A stretch of 64,000 nt of DNA, taken from positions 51,526,648 through 51,590,647 of the forward strand of contig OX104115.1 of assembly GCA_944474755.1 (NCBI GenBank), read 5' to 3'. Of the stretch, positions 20,760 to 32,655 are shown one piece after another. The position numbers and the translations under genes were made by a program. This DNA comes from Limnoperna fortunei. Its lineage: Eukaryota > Mollusca > Bivalvia > Mytilida > Modiolidae. The stretch's first letter is position 1; each line of letters starts with the position of its first letter. The notes under the pieces are model-generated. The model was not told where the DNA came from. It worked only from the letters and a program-made list of their open reading frames with translations, and did no database searches.

Positions 20760-22848
20760 CTGTATCTGCACTTGTGGTTGAAATAATGGACAATGGACGA
20801 CCTCGTTTGTCATGTCCAGCCTGCAGATCTTTGGCCAGCTGTGATGGGTCACCAAAATGCTTCTCCTCTAATCCAGCAGTTTCTGTTGTTTCTTGAAGAC
20901 TATCCAAATTCTGCGACCACCTCATTTCCTGAGAGTCGGCCATTCCTAAATCACTTTGTAGTGAAATTCCTGAATCCGTCATTGGTTTTCTTTGTCTGTA
21001 AATGACACCTTCAGTTGAACTTTGTAAAGACGTAGTCGAGTCAACTAATCCTTTGAGTGAAATACCAGAATCTATCATAGGCTTGTGTAATTTTTCCAGC
21101 TGTTCTTGAATTAAAGCCTTTTGATCAGTCTGAAAACTTTGCTCTTTAATACTTGTATTGGTATTCTCTTTGTTGATTCCTAAGTTTTGCAATTTTTCAG
21201 TCAAACTATCAAGTCTACTGTTATTGCTTTCTACACCAAAAGTGGTGTTCAAATTGTTACCTTTTGTATTTAAACCTGGAAACAAATTTTTATTTACATA
21301 GTAGGAATCCTCCAGACTATCATCAGACTGTTGATCTTCGGAATCGGATGCTTCGTGTCGCCAATCAAGGGTGTCTTCACCTACTATTGGCAAATCAACA
21401 TCTTTTGAAGGGCGAGTCTGAAATGTGGAATTCAAATTTTGCCTAAAATTTTCGAGAATTTGCTCCTCTGACAAATCTTCCACTTCTTCTGGTATACCAG
21501 CGTGCATGCAAGGTGTAGGCTGTAAAATTGTGCGAGTGCGATCAAGCTGGGTTTGGGATTTATCTATCACCAATGGAGTAGATGTTACCACATTTTTATT
21601 TTCAAATGTATCATTAAGGGAAGCAATTCTTTTCGTTTTTCCACAACACTGAACAATTTTTTCTTGGTCAGTTAGATTAGATGAATCAACAAGATCTTCT
21701 GTTAAAAGGTCAGTTTGATAAAGAACATCTTCCAAATCAAGTACACCCAAACTGGAGCTCATGCTTTCTGACATTTGATTCGACTTGGATGTTGTCTTAA
21801 CTTCATGTTCGTTCAAAATTTCTTCAGCAAGTCTCTCAGAGTTTATTAAATGAAAATGTTTTGGTGAACTATTATCTGTATCAAATGTAAGATTAAAATA
21901 TTTGCGTCCATCAGAAGATAGACATTCTTTTAATTCTGGGCCAATCGAGTCATCACCACTTGAACCACTATCGTTGTGTAATCTACTTAACAGTTCAACC
22001 TTATCCCCAGGAAGAGTGTAGGTACTATTTAAAGCAATACCAGCCACCTCAAGCTCAGAAATTGTACTTACATTGCTTCTATGCTTGCCTGTTTTTTGCG
22101 ACTGTTTAGAGTAATCTGTTAAACGAGAAGCTATCGGTTGTGAAATTTCCTCCTTTTCTGGTAAAGTAAATGTTGATGATAACTTTTTCACTCCTTGATC
22201 ACCATACTGTTCAGTCATTAAATCATCAATATTCAGATTTTGACGATCATACAAGTTCTGCTGATAAGGGGACTTTTGTAGCCCAGCCAATCTCCCGCGC
22301 TCAGTCCTACACAGAACTTCTTCCTGTTCATCAGAAATATTAGATCCCAATATGTTCTCGTTATTTTCTTGTTTGTTATGTACTTTTGGTTGAGGTAACA
22401 ACCTTCTGACCTTTGGCTGAGGTAGATGTCGTATTTGTTCAGCTTCTGGTTCAATCAAATCCTGCTCTGGGATGCCAAGCTTTGCAACCCGGTCAACTGG
22501 AGCAAAAATTCCATGTCCAAATAGGCACTCAAAATAACGTACGCCTTCTACCGAACCATCATGTTTGCCTTCTGGTTCATCAAGTGCTATTCCACACCAA
22601 AATCCTGGTGCAATGTGGGTTTTCCCAAAATACAGTAAAGTACCAGATTTTATACCACTGATCACAACTCTATCACCGACATGCAGCTCTTCATTTGCAT
22701 GATCCTCTGGTGGAGGCGAAAATAGACGAGGCTCTTGAGTCAAGGTTTCTTTCTGTGCTGTGAATGTTTTTGGTCCTGGCAGAAAAGACCTTCTTTTTTC
22801 CTTGCCTTTCCCTTCTGGAACTGGTATACTCCTTCTTGGGTAGGAGGC
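20760..22848 (-). CDS. CAP-Gly domain protein, large N-terminal exon
   Basis: This 2089-nt exon encodes 696 codons (phase 0 in, phase 1 out), between acceptor CTCTATTACAG|GCC and donor ATACAG|GTATGT. Exon residues 56-124 form a CAP-Gly domain: HVGDRVVISG, then GTLLYFGKT, APGFWCGIALDEPEGKHDGS and GVRYFECLFGHGIFAP. GKHDG corresponds to the conserved GKNDG loop that in known CAP-Gly domains binds the EEY/F ends of alpha-tubulin and EB/CLIP proteins. The remaining ~570 residues are polar and mostly disordered, with repeated LNxTF motifs, two PM(I/T)DSGISL motifs (590 and 622) and one SRLTDY (241) like the module in exon 8005-8953. A microtubule plus-end, centrosome or spindle role is likely but inferred. 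It is not one of the CAP-Gly families I can name (CLIP, dynactin p150, TBCB/E, CYLD, KIF13B, CEP350). The frame stays open to an ATG at 22918-22920, so a start there without splicing is an alternative. Confidence 0.95.
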
Positions 22849-23620
22849 CTGTAATAGAGAACGAGGACTTGTCAATACGAATTTAAAACTATGACTTGAC
22901 CAAGATGAAAAGGATTTCATAAATAGTAATTTAACATACCTCTTTATGTTATTAAAGCTATATTATTGATTATTTTACTGGACATAACTTAAAGATATAG
23001 ACACATCAAAATGAATGGACATAAAATTCTATTTAATAGCCTGAAAACATCTCATGTTTACTATACTTAATTTCACTGATAAATTGACAAGGTCACATCA
23101 TTAAAACTTGTATGTGCTGCTTGGGAGTTTAATTTTACCTAGTTATGTCTGCAATTCACAAATGTTATTAAAATCTAAATTAATTTCATTTTAATAAATT
23201 ATTCAACTGAAATCACATTGTGTGACAAATTTACCTTTAATTTTGAAATCTGACAGAATGTGACATTTCAATAAAAATATAAAATATAATTTCAAAATTT
23301 CCACATTACCTTAATTAAAATTAAAATTAAAATACTACTACAGAAACAATTTCTTAACAATGTAAATTGGAGTTATGTTCAATTTCTCTATATGTATACT
23401 ACTTCACCAGAGCCATGTGCCAATTCTATTATGTTTATATCGAGTTATTAATTTCAAAATATGATTTTATGATTAAGTAAAGGTAAATGTTCAAAAGTCA
23501 AAATAGTCAAATTGATGATAAAAACACATGGTTGTAATTATATGTGTATAAATCAGAAATATGTTTAATAACATCCAGCCCATTAATATGGTACTGTGGA
23601 ATGATTTATTTATTCTAAAC
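22849..23620. other. Upstream flank or intron of the CAP-Gly gene
   Basis: The acceptor at 22849-22850 implies an exon further up. 22851-22920 is open in frame (MKSFSSWSSHSFKF and on), which may be intron or an alternative start. No other exon was identified. Confidence 0.45.
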
Positions 23621-24137
23621 AGGGCTGTAAATTGTGTTTGGATTAAGGGGAGGCAGTAAAGGCAGGGGTCTGGGAGGCCTAGCCCTCTCAAGCTGAGCAC
23701 ATTTTTGTGCGTTATACTGCTATCTGGCTAATCCTGGGGTGCTTTCCATTGGTTTTTATGATGGGGGTTTAGTGTAACTCAGAATTTTGTTTACTGAGAC
23801 ACTATAAAAATTTTACTGCATGTCTTGGGTTTGATATTAATTTAACATAAGGTGGTATATTTATAGTTAATTAAATTCATTTTAAAATAGCTCAGTTTAT
23901 TAAACTGATGAAATACCACCAATCACAAATTGTTCAAACCTTCATTATACTCATAGAATAAAAATAATACAACAATGACATTTGTACTTATAATTTGTTT
24001 TTCTTTTATCTCTTCCTTTCTCTCTCTGTTTTCTTTTTTACTTTTATTTCATTTTATTTTTGGTCACAAATTTTTTTTTTGCCAGCTTGCAATAGGAGGC
24101 AGTTGCCTACATGCCTACATATAATTTACGGCCCTGC
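23621..24137. mobile_element. 517-bp short-TIR element with CTAAA on both sides
   Basis: The left end CAGGGCTGTAAATT and right end AATTTACGGCCCTG are inverted with one mismatch, and both are flanked by CTAAA (23616-23620 and 24138-24142), a likely target duplication. Inside, GGGGAGGCAG near the left end pairs with TGGCAATAGGAGGC-type sequence only loosely. CAGGG termini recall hAT elements, but hAT duplications are 8 bp, so the family is uncertain. There is no transposase ORF. Confidence 0.65.
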
Positions 24138-24483
24138 TAAATCTGCAGTAAATTGAGGCTTTGAATATTCTTTGATTTCTATCTTTCCTTATTCTCTCCC
24201 ATACCAGAATAAACGAACAAACATGTATTAATTTAAAATTAAAAAAGAATGTTTTAACACTACAATCAAAGTTATTAAATGTATTTATACAAACAGCATG
24301 GATATACTATTCATAATAATTAAATTATTGTTAAATCAGCTTAAAATTTCACTATTTATTTCAGTATAAAAATTCTGGGTGTTGTAAACTTTAATTAGTC
24401 AAAAAATTCATTTACAATATAAGCTAAAAAGTGTTAAAGTCAATCATCTGGTTTTGAAAAATCCTACAGATAAATTTTACTTA

Positions 24484-24643
24484 AGAAATAATTCATGGAG
24501 GCTGTGGTTTATTATTGTTTTACAACAGGCTGACCATTTATTTATTTTATCCTTGAGTGACAGCAAGGAATTAAATAACGACATAAATGGCCACTTTGTT
24601 GTAAAAAAACAATGATAAAGCACAGCCTCCGTGAATTATTTCT
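24484..24643. mobile_element. 160-bp fold-back element
   Basis: The arms are about 58 bp: AGAAATAATTCATGGAGGCT on the left against AGAAATAATTCACGGAGGCT read from the right on the minus strand, then TTTAT(T/C)ATTGTTTTACAACA and CCATTTAT on both sides. The spacer is about 40 bp. RNA from either strand would form a long hairpin. Confidence 0.8.
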
Positions 24644-27479
24644 ATTCTAATAATACAATTACGGTACATTTAGGATATTGACATGCTTATAGCCAACACT
24701 ATTTTTACCATGAACTGGCTGTTCCTTCAATGTAACACACAATATATATAAGATTTATTGTAGCATTGCAATAGCTTGGGAACATTGCCTTTTAAGACAT
24801 ACCCTTATCATCAAGTGTTGCTCATACATAAATCATCTTTTACCACAGTTGTGGTCTCCAAACTTTCAAAGCATGTCATATTAGAATATTTAATATACAC
24901 AGGGTAAAACCCAGATCCACGATTTAAACATTTATTTATATTTTTGAGATCTAGGAAATTTTTTTTACTATAACTAAACTACTAGAAGTTTCTGTTAACC
25001 AATTTTATTGAGATTTGTGGGCCACAATACTTTGTACGTCAATGAAATTCAAAAATAAAATCTTGAAATATTTCAAATGTCCAAATGAAACAGACATGGA
25101 TACAGGATTTTCAGTTAAAGGCGGCACACCAAATGGGCGAGGGGTGGGTCCTGGGCATTGCCCTAGTAAGGGGCTTGCTTCCAATGGGTCATTTTAGATA
25201 GTGTTCAGAAGGTGTTTTTTCTTGACACATGTTGAAATTCTAGGTACATGGCCTTCATAAATATTCTTTGGATTTTACAGTTTATAGTTCATTACTTGTT
25301 ATTGCTATTTACTGTAAGGAACTAGGAAATTCGGAACACATTGAGATGGATTGTGTCTTTCTCTTTCTTTTTTTCTTATGTTTTTTTTTCCTTTTTATTT
25401 CTTAATATTGTTTTTTAGGATAGCACGCGCAAAATGTGCCTCACCTAAATCCACGCCCGTGAAAGTGATTTCAATTGGAAATGGACTTCTACAATATACT
25501 TGTAGCTTTATGCTATTTTTCAGAGTGATTGAAACTTCAATTCATTATGTGTTCATTTCCTTATGAAGATGAACTTCCGATTTCCAACCCATATTATGTA
25601 ATACTACTGTTTATATTACACAACGATCAAACATTTAAAAAAATCTAAATCCTTCTCTTCATTCCTGGCAACAGCTTTTATACAAAATGTAACAGAAAGA
25701 ATGGTGAAATATGTATAAAATGTTGATTGAAAGTGATTCATTTCATCAGATCAATATAAGTATAGAGAAGCTATTGTGCTGAAAAAGGATGTTTCTAGGA
25801 GATTAACATGCTTTATAATAGAATATTTGATTGACATGCATATCCCATTCCAACTCTAGCACTGTCAATTAAAGATGAAAAGATAAAACAACAGTGCTTC
25901 ATATGTACATGTACCATATACAACAGTTTTTTTTAATTCTTATTACACACCTTCCTCCTCCTTGGTGTTATTATGAATCCTTTTCCTTTTGCCAACACAC
26001 AAGCAATAGTTTTAGATAATTCTGATTAATGTTTGGTTTTCTTTTTTTAATAAACACAAACAATGATATGATTCTAAGAAGAAATTTGTAAGCTTATTTA
26101 ATATTACATGGTTCAATGGCAATATGTTCAAAGGAAGTTAAATGAATGATTGATTGATTGATTGATAAGAAACAAACAAATCTTGATTACACCCTACCCA
26201 AACCCAAATTTTTCAACATTCAATTGGAATGAGCCTTACATGTACCTTAACCTCAAGTCTGGAATCTGTTGGGAAGAGCAGTGTCTAGGAAAATTAATGA
26301 TAAACTTTATGCATAGGTAAGACCAGTGAACGACCTGTGTGCTACACTGGTATTTGACACATTGATATTAATTCAATCACGGAATTACTGGTATTGACAT
26401 AACTGATACTTTGGTCTGACAATAATGTCTTTGTAAGCTGATTAATTATCGTAAGTGGACAGGTAAAATCCAGGTAATAACTAATATAGACAAAAGCAGA
26501 GAAATACTAATGTCGTGATTTCTGTAGGACTTTAACAGTAACGTTTTCATAGGCTTAGGGTAAATTATAAGATAGGTATCAATAGAATGGTTGCTCAATG
26601 TGCATCAGGCATTATTTTAAGTTTATTTAGGATGAGAAAAGGTTAACAATTAAACATAAAATTGGGGAACTGAGATAGTCCATAGGGTCTTAACTCTGAC
26701 TGCCATTAAACATAGGAGAATTGTATAGGTAGAGACAATTTAGACTTTTGTAGCCACTGCAATGTGCCTACTCTTTTTTAAATCTAACATTGGGTCTTTA
26801 TCATGCAAAGACCATGCAAATTTTCCAAGCATTGTACCTACTATGGTCCCTGGGCAGGCTTTTTATTACCTGAGGCAAAACCGCAACAAGAGGGCTGCCC
26901 TATTCACCACCAGAAAAGGCACTGCATGGACAGCTCTATTTGTTGAGACTTATGTGGGAATTGTCATCAGTATCCAAAGAAAAGACTTAAAGTAACTTTT
27001 ATCATGATAAATCTATGGACTTGGTTGCCAGCAAAAGACTCAAATAGGCCCACTACCCATGCTTTATTTTTAGGTCCATTTATCACAAATTATCCATTTT
27101 TGTAGTCATTTAAGCCTATACATTTAACCTGGAAATAACATTAGATTGATTGGATGTTTGCTTTACGTTCAGCGAGCAGTATTTTAGCTATATAACCAGA
27201 CAACCCCCAACAATCGGGTCTTCCTGATCCGCCACACGGGGACAATCTGGGCTGTTATGTGGGTCTAGCACTGGAAACCCTCCCAGTATGGTCACAGAAC
27301 ATTAGTTTGACTGTTCTTTAATAAGATATTTTAATACATTAATTGATAAAACATTATTTTATGTTCATTATGTCCCTCTTAGACATTTGACTTCTCAATA
27401 GGCTTTTAAAGATAAAGGTTTATACAGGTCTGTATAAATTTCCTTACAATCTACATGTATTCTACTGGCATATTTTCTC
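24644..27479. other. Non-coding stretch with weak repeat traces
   Basis: No supportable exon. A GC-richer island at 25100-25190 (GGGCGAGGGGTGGGTCCTGG) and 25425-25460 looks like a decayed repeat. A (GATT)n run occurs at about 26146-26165. The plus ORF at 26762-26995 (77 codons) has no recognisable motif and no splice support. Confidence 0.5.
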
Positions 27480-28110
27480 ACATCTGTAGTCCATTTATTC
27501 ACTTCTATTAAACTGGACTATTCTTTAATTTACATCTGTGATACTGGTTTATTCCTTTGCATCTGTGATACTGGTCTATTTCTTTGCATCTATTAAACTG
27601 GTCTGTTTCTTAACATCTCAAATGTGATACTTATCTATTCATTATCAATTTGGGTAAGACTTCCAATTGAACCCCCCAATAAAAAACGCAATGCATTAGA
27701 CTATCCCAAGATACATGGAGTTCACACGGCTCGCACTTGCCCAATTGGCAATGCATGACAGTGTCCACTGTGGGGTTCACCAGTGGCTGCCACCCAGTGC
27801 CAAATTCTTTTATTTACGTTTGAAATAATGCATTTTTAGTGGGGGGGGGGGGTTCAAATGGAAGTCTTTCTAGCTTTGTACTGCTGTCTACTTCTTGGGA
27901 ATATGTGATTTTAGTCCATTTCTTTACATCTGCATGATGATCTGTAATCCTGGTATATTTTTTCACATCTGTGATACTGGTCTATTTCTTTGCATCTATT
28001 ATAATGATCTATTTCACATCTATATTTTTGACTTTTCATAACATTTGGTCTATATTTGTTCAATCTATAATATTTCAACTGTATGACATTGGTCAATTTC
28101 CATTACATCT
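27480..28110. repeat. Degenerate ~30-bp minisatellite split by an inserted element
   Basis: Units like CATCTGTGATACTGGTCTATTTCTTTG repeat from about 27480 to 27645 and again from about 27905 to 28110, with an inverted-repeat element between them. Copies are imperfect (ATCTATTAAACTGGTCTG, ATCTGTGATACTGGTTTATT). The minus ORF 27911-28096 is a by-product of this repeat. Confidence 0.8.
27654..27875. mobile_element. 222-bp inverted-repeat element inserted in the minisatellite
   Basis: Left arm AAGACTTCCAATTGAACCCC at about 27656; right arm, read on the minus strand, AAGACTTCCATTTGAACCCC at about 27867. Both continue through a C-run to (A)TAAAAA and TGCATTA. A poly-G run (27841-27852) sits in the right arm. 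The element interrupts the 30-bp minisatellite, giving a relative age for the two events. Confidence 0.75.
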
Positions 28111-30809
28111 ATATTTCTACCTTTCAGTCACATTTGGGGAAAACTTGTGGACGCAAGAAGCCAACAGAATACACCAAAAAAACTATTTGTATGCCATAAT
28201 ATTGGCAAATATACATGTGTATTGACATAATTGTACTGAAAATTCATAATGTGACTAGCGAAGACATATGAATATTTTAACAATATAGTTTAGTTTTCAA
28301 TGTTAATACTTTTATCTATTTTATTGATTCACCTACTGTAGACACACACAAGTTAACTCAACTAATTATTAATAGAATTTTCAATGATTACATTCAAGTA
28401 TAAAGTTTTAGATATTTACAAAAATATATTGTTACAGTAAAATAAAACTTCCATTATCAAAAAATTAACATCTTGAAAAGCAAACCAGTTGGTGAAAATT
28501 CTGTAAACTGATCTAATCATTTGAGACATAAAACAAAAATGTTCCTACCAATTTATGTATCCTACGGATAAAAATAAGTCCAATGAATCCTGTATCATCC
28601 ATAATCTTTTACATATGGAGTATACTATCACATGTCCATTTAAATTTGTTTACTTAAAAGCATTTTAAATAAAAACAAGACACCTGTCGCCATATCAAAA
28701 CAATCATAATAAACCTATTTACCCATGAAAAATGAAATAATATACACCTATTGTAATTAATTAGTTGTTAACGAATCTTTTACCTATTGATCTTACCTGT
28801 TAACGACCCACTGATATGACAAAACCAAAACAGTAAGCAAGGACTTTACACCTGTCCATGACTCCATGTACTAAGAACGTTTGTAAATGTTATCATTAAA
28901 GATTAGGAGACTCTACCTGTCAAGACGTTTGACAAATATATTGATACAATCATAAAATTATCAAAATTTCTGATCCTATCATCATATTTTTAACGTGATG
29001 GAGTCCTTTATCAATTTCATCAATATACATGTACGATATTGTACTTACCATAGTCAATTTATATCTTTGATGAAATTTACACCCTTACGAAAATAGACAT
29101 AGGTTATTCATAATCTAATAGTGTCCATCACATTACTAAATGTACTTATTACAATCCATGCTTCGGAAAGTTAAACTAATGTCCCACGAAATAGTCTCAT
29201 AATGCCTTCCATTTTCATCAAAAACCACAACATGCAGCTCAATAGAGAAATGTACAACTGTGCCAATGTGAAATCAACATGTATTTTATCTTCTAAGCAT
29301 CTTCTCCACAGTGATATATAAATAAACAACTCTAAGACTAAAATGTCTAGGAAGCCAGTGTTCTTATTCCCCTTGAAGATAAATATTGAACTACTGCATA
29401 AAACAGTACTGTGTGTTACAGACTGTATTATGATAAATATGTGCAATTATTGATCAGTTTGAATACTAATCAGGTTTCTCCTTTTATAGGTTAACACATG
29501 TCAATATATATTTGATTTTTACTCAAGATGGTGTACTGGAGTTCAGCTACTATTAAATATTTTAGAAACTAATTTCTGTTATTAATTAATATTTAGTATT
29601 TATAAATTATCATCATTTGCTAGTTAACAATTAATTAATTCTCTAAAAAGAATTGATATATTTAAGAAAATGTCAACTAAACACTTTGTTAAAAAGGTTT
29701 AAGAATCATGTGCAAGACATTGACAAATCTTTCATTTCTATGAGGATCTTTATCTAAATTATCTTCTGTAATTTGTACCATAAAAATATCTTCTCTTTAT
29801 ACAAATATGTAAAAATGTAATTCATTCATTATATTTAATAAGCAGTAATTGTTACTACTAATTTACTGTCATGTTGTACTTTATATTGAAGGAAATCCTT
29901 TTCCTTGTACATTATTAGCACATGTGATTGTAAAGGCAATGTTTTAAAACAAACACTTTTCTATAATTTAATGTTTGTTTACCAGTATTTACTCTGTTTT
30001 GTTAAGTCACCCAAAAATGTTAGGATCATAGAAAATGATGACCATTAAATTTGACACAAGTCAGTCCTTAGATATGAATGAACACTTTAACTATATCTGC
30101 TTAAGCGTCATTATGCCAGTGATTCATTCTAGTGTAAAGATACTGTTGCTCAGGGAAACAAGGAGTATAACACACCACTTAATTTCATTGATTTCCGATA
30201 CGGACCCACAAACCAATTTATTGAATTAGAATGGAGATTTAGAAAATTAACTCTGCAATTACTCAACAAAAGTGGTACAGATCTGTATCATTGATAACAT
30301 ATGAAGTCTAAGATTGCTGTGCTTTAATTTAAAAGAAAAAAAATCAAATATTACAATAACAAAGTTGAATTATCCCTTTTTTAGAACAGAAATAATTTTA
30401 CATGTTTATTATCTCCCTTTGAGCTTACTATTTATTATATCAATAAATTTAAATAAATAATGCAATAACTTCTGCTGCAAAATACATGTTCTATACATGA
30501 TAAGGGTTTTTTTTATTAAATAACACATTATACTTTTTAAATACAATTTCCAGCACAATTTAATAAAAAAATTACAGGTTTTACAGCATGCTCAACTTCC
30601 ATGTGAATCTATATATTGAAATAACTTCATTATCTATTAACATTGGGGATCTGTAAACTCTTCAACAACTTAACACCCATAATGTTTGACTTTACATCCA
30701 CTTCTTTCTATTACTACTAATAACAATAAAGTTTATCATGCAATTGTATTTAAATGTAGTTTAATTTAGACATACTTGCTCAGGCAACACCAAGTTCCCT
30801 ACCAACAAA
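28111..30809. other. Non-coding stretch, nothing recognised
   Basis: Very AT-rich, without tandem arrays, long inverted repeats or splice-flanked coding segments. The short ORFs here (29171-29446, 30035-30229) show no motif and have AT-driven composition. Confidence 0.5.
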
Positions 30810-31345
30810 TACAACTTTCTTAATCCAAAAGTCATAATTTTCAGAAAAAAATCATCGAAACAGAATGTCATTCAAACTTTAACTGTAACTCATCATGGTT
30901 GACTAACATACTAAATATCAATTTTCTATTTTATATAAATGTTTCAACAAAGCCATGAAAACTGTAAGAAATTTTCATAAGTCCAAGGGCCATAATTCCA
31001 TCAAAAATCATTAAACTAGAAAGAAATTCAAACTTGATCTGTAACTAATGATGGTTGACACTTATATTATATGTCAGCTTAATATCTGCAAACCTTAAGA
31101 TGAAACTCTGGAGAACTGTTATTTAAAAGAAATTTTCAAGGTCAAAGGACTGTAATTTCATAAAAAAATCACCCAACCAGAACAAAATGACCATCTTACC
31201 AAATCTTAGCTGAATATCTGCAACCAGTTAGAAAAAAGTTGTTGAAAAAACACTTGCAACAGATGAACTGACAGACTAACAGACAAGACAAACTGACAGA
31301 TGGAGTGCAAACTGTCCCCTTCATTTAAGCCAGTAGGGGAGGGGA
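30810..31345 (+). repeat. Degenerate ~155-bp tandem array ending in GACAGACT-type microsatellite
   Basis: CTGTAACTCATCATGGTTGA (about 30884) and CTGTAACTAATGATGGTTGA (about 31041) are about 157 bp apart. AAGAAATTTTCA followed by AAGTCCAAGGGCCATAATT recurs as AAGAAATTTTCAAGGTCAAAGGACTGTAATT about 155 bp later. At 31262-31300 there is a run of ACTGACAGACTAACAGACAAGACAAACTGACAG. The structure parallels the 1-1293 and 9690-10871 elements but is older. Confidence 0.7.
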
Positions 31346-31496
31346 CTAATAATTCAGTCCTAGTGTAATAATTTACAGTACTGCTGTGACATTAATCAAG
31401 TGTAAATTTGATGAATTATTTTCAAGAGTAAAATAATTCTACATAAAAGATGTACCTTCCTTATATATAAAATGTCACCAAAGATACAAGGGCAAC

Positions 31497-31610
31497 AACA
31501 TTTACTACGCCAGATGCATGTTTGTCTAATCAAGACTCATCATTGGCACTCAAACCCAAACATTTATTTAAAATCCAAATGATGAAAGATATTGTAGAGC
31601 TTATATGAGA
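31497..31610. repeat. Dispersed repeat, copy of the sequence at 37803-37900
   Basis: GCCAGATGCATGTTTGTCTA then ATCAAGACTCATCATTGGCACTCAAACC matches GCCAGATACAGGTTTGGTCTA then ATTACGACTCATTAGTGGCACTCAAACC at 37803. From memory, a more conserved version of this sequence is very common in Mytilus. That association is recollection, not something the window proves. Confidence 0.6.
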
Positions 31611-31744
31611 ATACAAAATCATTAAAGGAACTACTTTATTGTTGTTAAGTTAATTTGAGACTAAATTGTTTATGGCTACAAATCTTCTAATAGTACTATA
31701 AGAAAAGCAACAACCAACACTCCATTATTACTGTAGTCCTAACT

Positions 31745-31826
31745 ACCTGCTAAGGTAATAATTCAGTACTAGGGTAATAATTCAAAGTACTAGGGTAATA
31801 ATTCATAGCACAAGGGTAATAATATT
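31745..31826. repeat. Short minisatellite, GGTAATAATTCA core, about 4 units
   Basis: GGTAATAATTCAGTACTAGG, GGTAATAATTCAAAGTACTAGG, GGTAATAATTCATAGCACAAGG and GGTAATAATATTG follow one another at 22-25 bp spacing. A related single phrase at 31349-31370 is followed by sequence (GACATTA, GTGTAAATTTGATGAATTA) similar to that after this array, so the two sites are an old duplication about 430 bp apart. Confidence 0.75.
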
Positions 31827-32655
31827 GTGGTGACATTAGATTTAGGTGTTAATTTGCTGAATTACTTTTTCAACAGTCAAATTATTCGACTTAATAGATC
31901 TTTTCCTATACATTTACAAGAGAAAAAAGCTAAATTATTACTTGCAGTAAATATTTATCAAACAAATGGAATGGACTTAACATTTAGTTTCTATACCAGA
32001 TTATACTGCTATTTTAATTAGTGCTACTGGTTACAGGACAATTATAGGTCAATTTTTTTTATTTCTTCTAAAAAAACTACCAGACTTCTATTTCATTTAA
32101 AGTCACAGCATATAGTATACTTGTACATTGTTACCACACAAATAAATTAAAACTTTTCTCAAAAAGAAGTCAAAATAAACTAAACATGTTTCTTGACATC
32201 AGGCCAAAAATTACATACAAATGTCATTACAGTTCCACAGAATTGAGCCAACATCAATAGAAACATTTAATTTTTGCATTTTTTGAAACACAGAATAATT
32301 TCAGTCCTGCAGTGCAATTAAAGGTATATACCAGTAGGTTATTTTAAAAAAAACTCTGTAATATTTAGTCTAAATTACAATAAGAGATTTAAAAGGATGA
32401 ATTCAAGATACAATACATGAAAATAACATTTTTTTACACCACCAAACTGTACACTGTTTTTGAGAATTATTTATTAAAAGAATAGTTCAAAACACATAAC
32501 TGTCCGAAGACTTCAAAGCAATATTGTTGAGTTTTATGTATGGAATAAATTACAGCAAGAAGGACAGGAAAGTGGTTATGACAAAGGAACCAAATCAATG
32601 GTTATTTGTGACACAGATATTTCTTAATGGTCAACAAACTGAAATTGTAGTAACA

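Noticed and set aside
26762..26995. 77-codon plus ORF with mixed composition
   Set aside because: No recognisable motif and no splice sites in phase; could be part of an old repeat, but not supportable as a gene.
27911..28096. Repetitive basic minus-strand ORF (CKEIDQYHRCEK)
   Set aside because: Translation of the ~30-bp minisatellite; units are degenerate and out of register.
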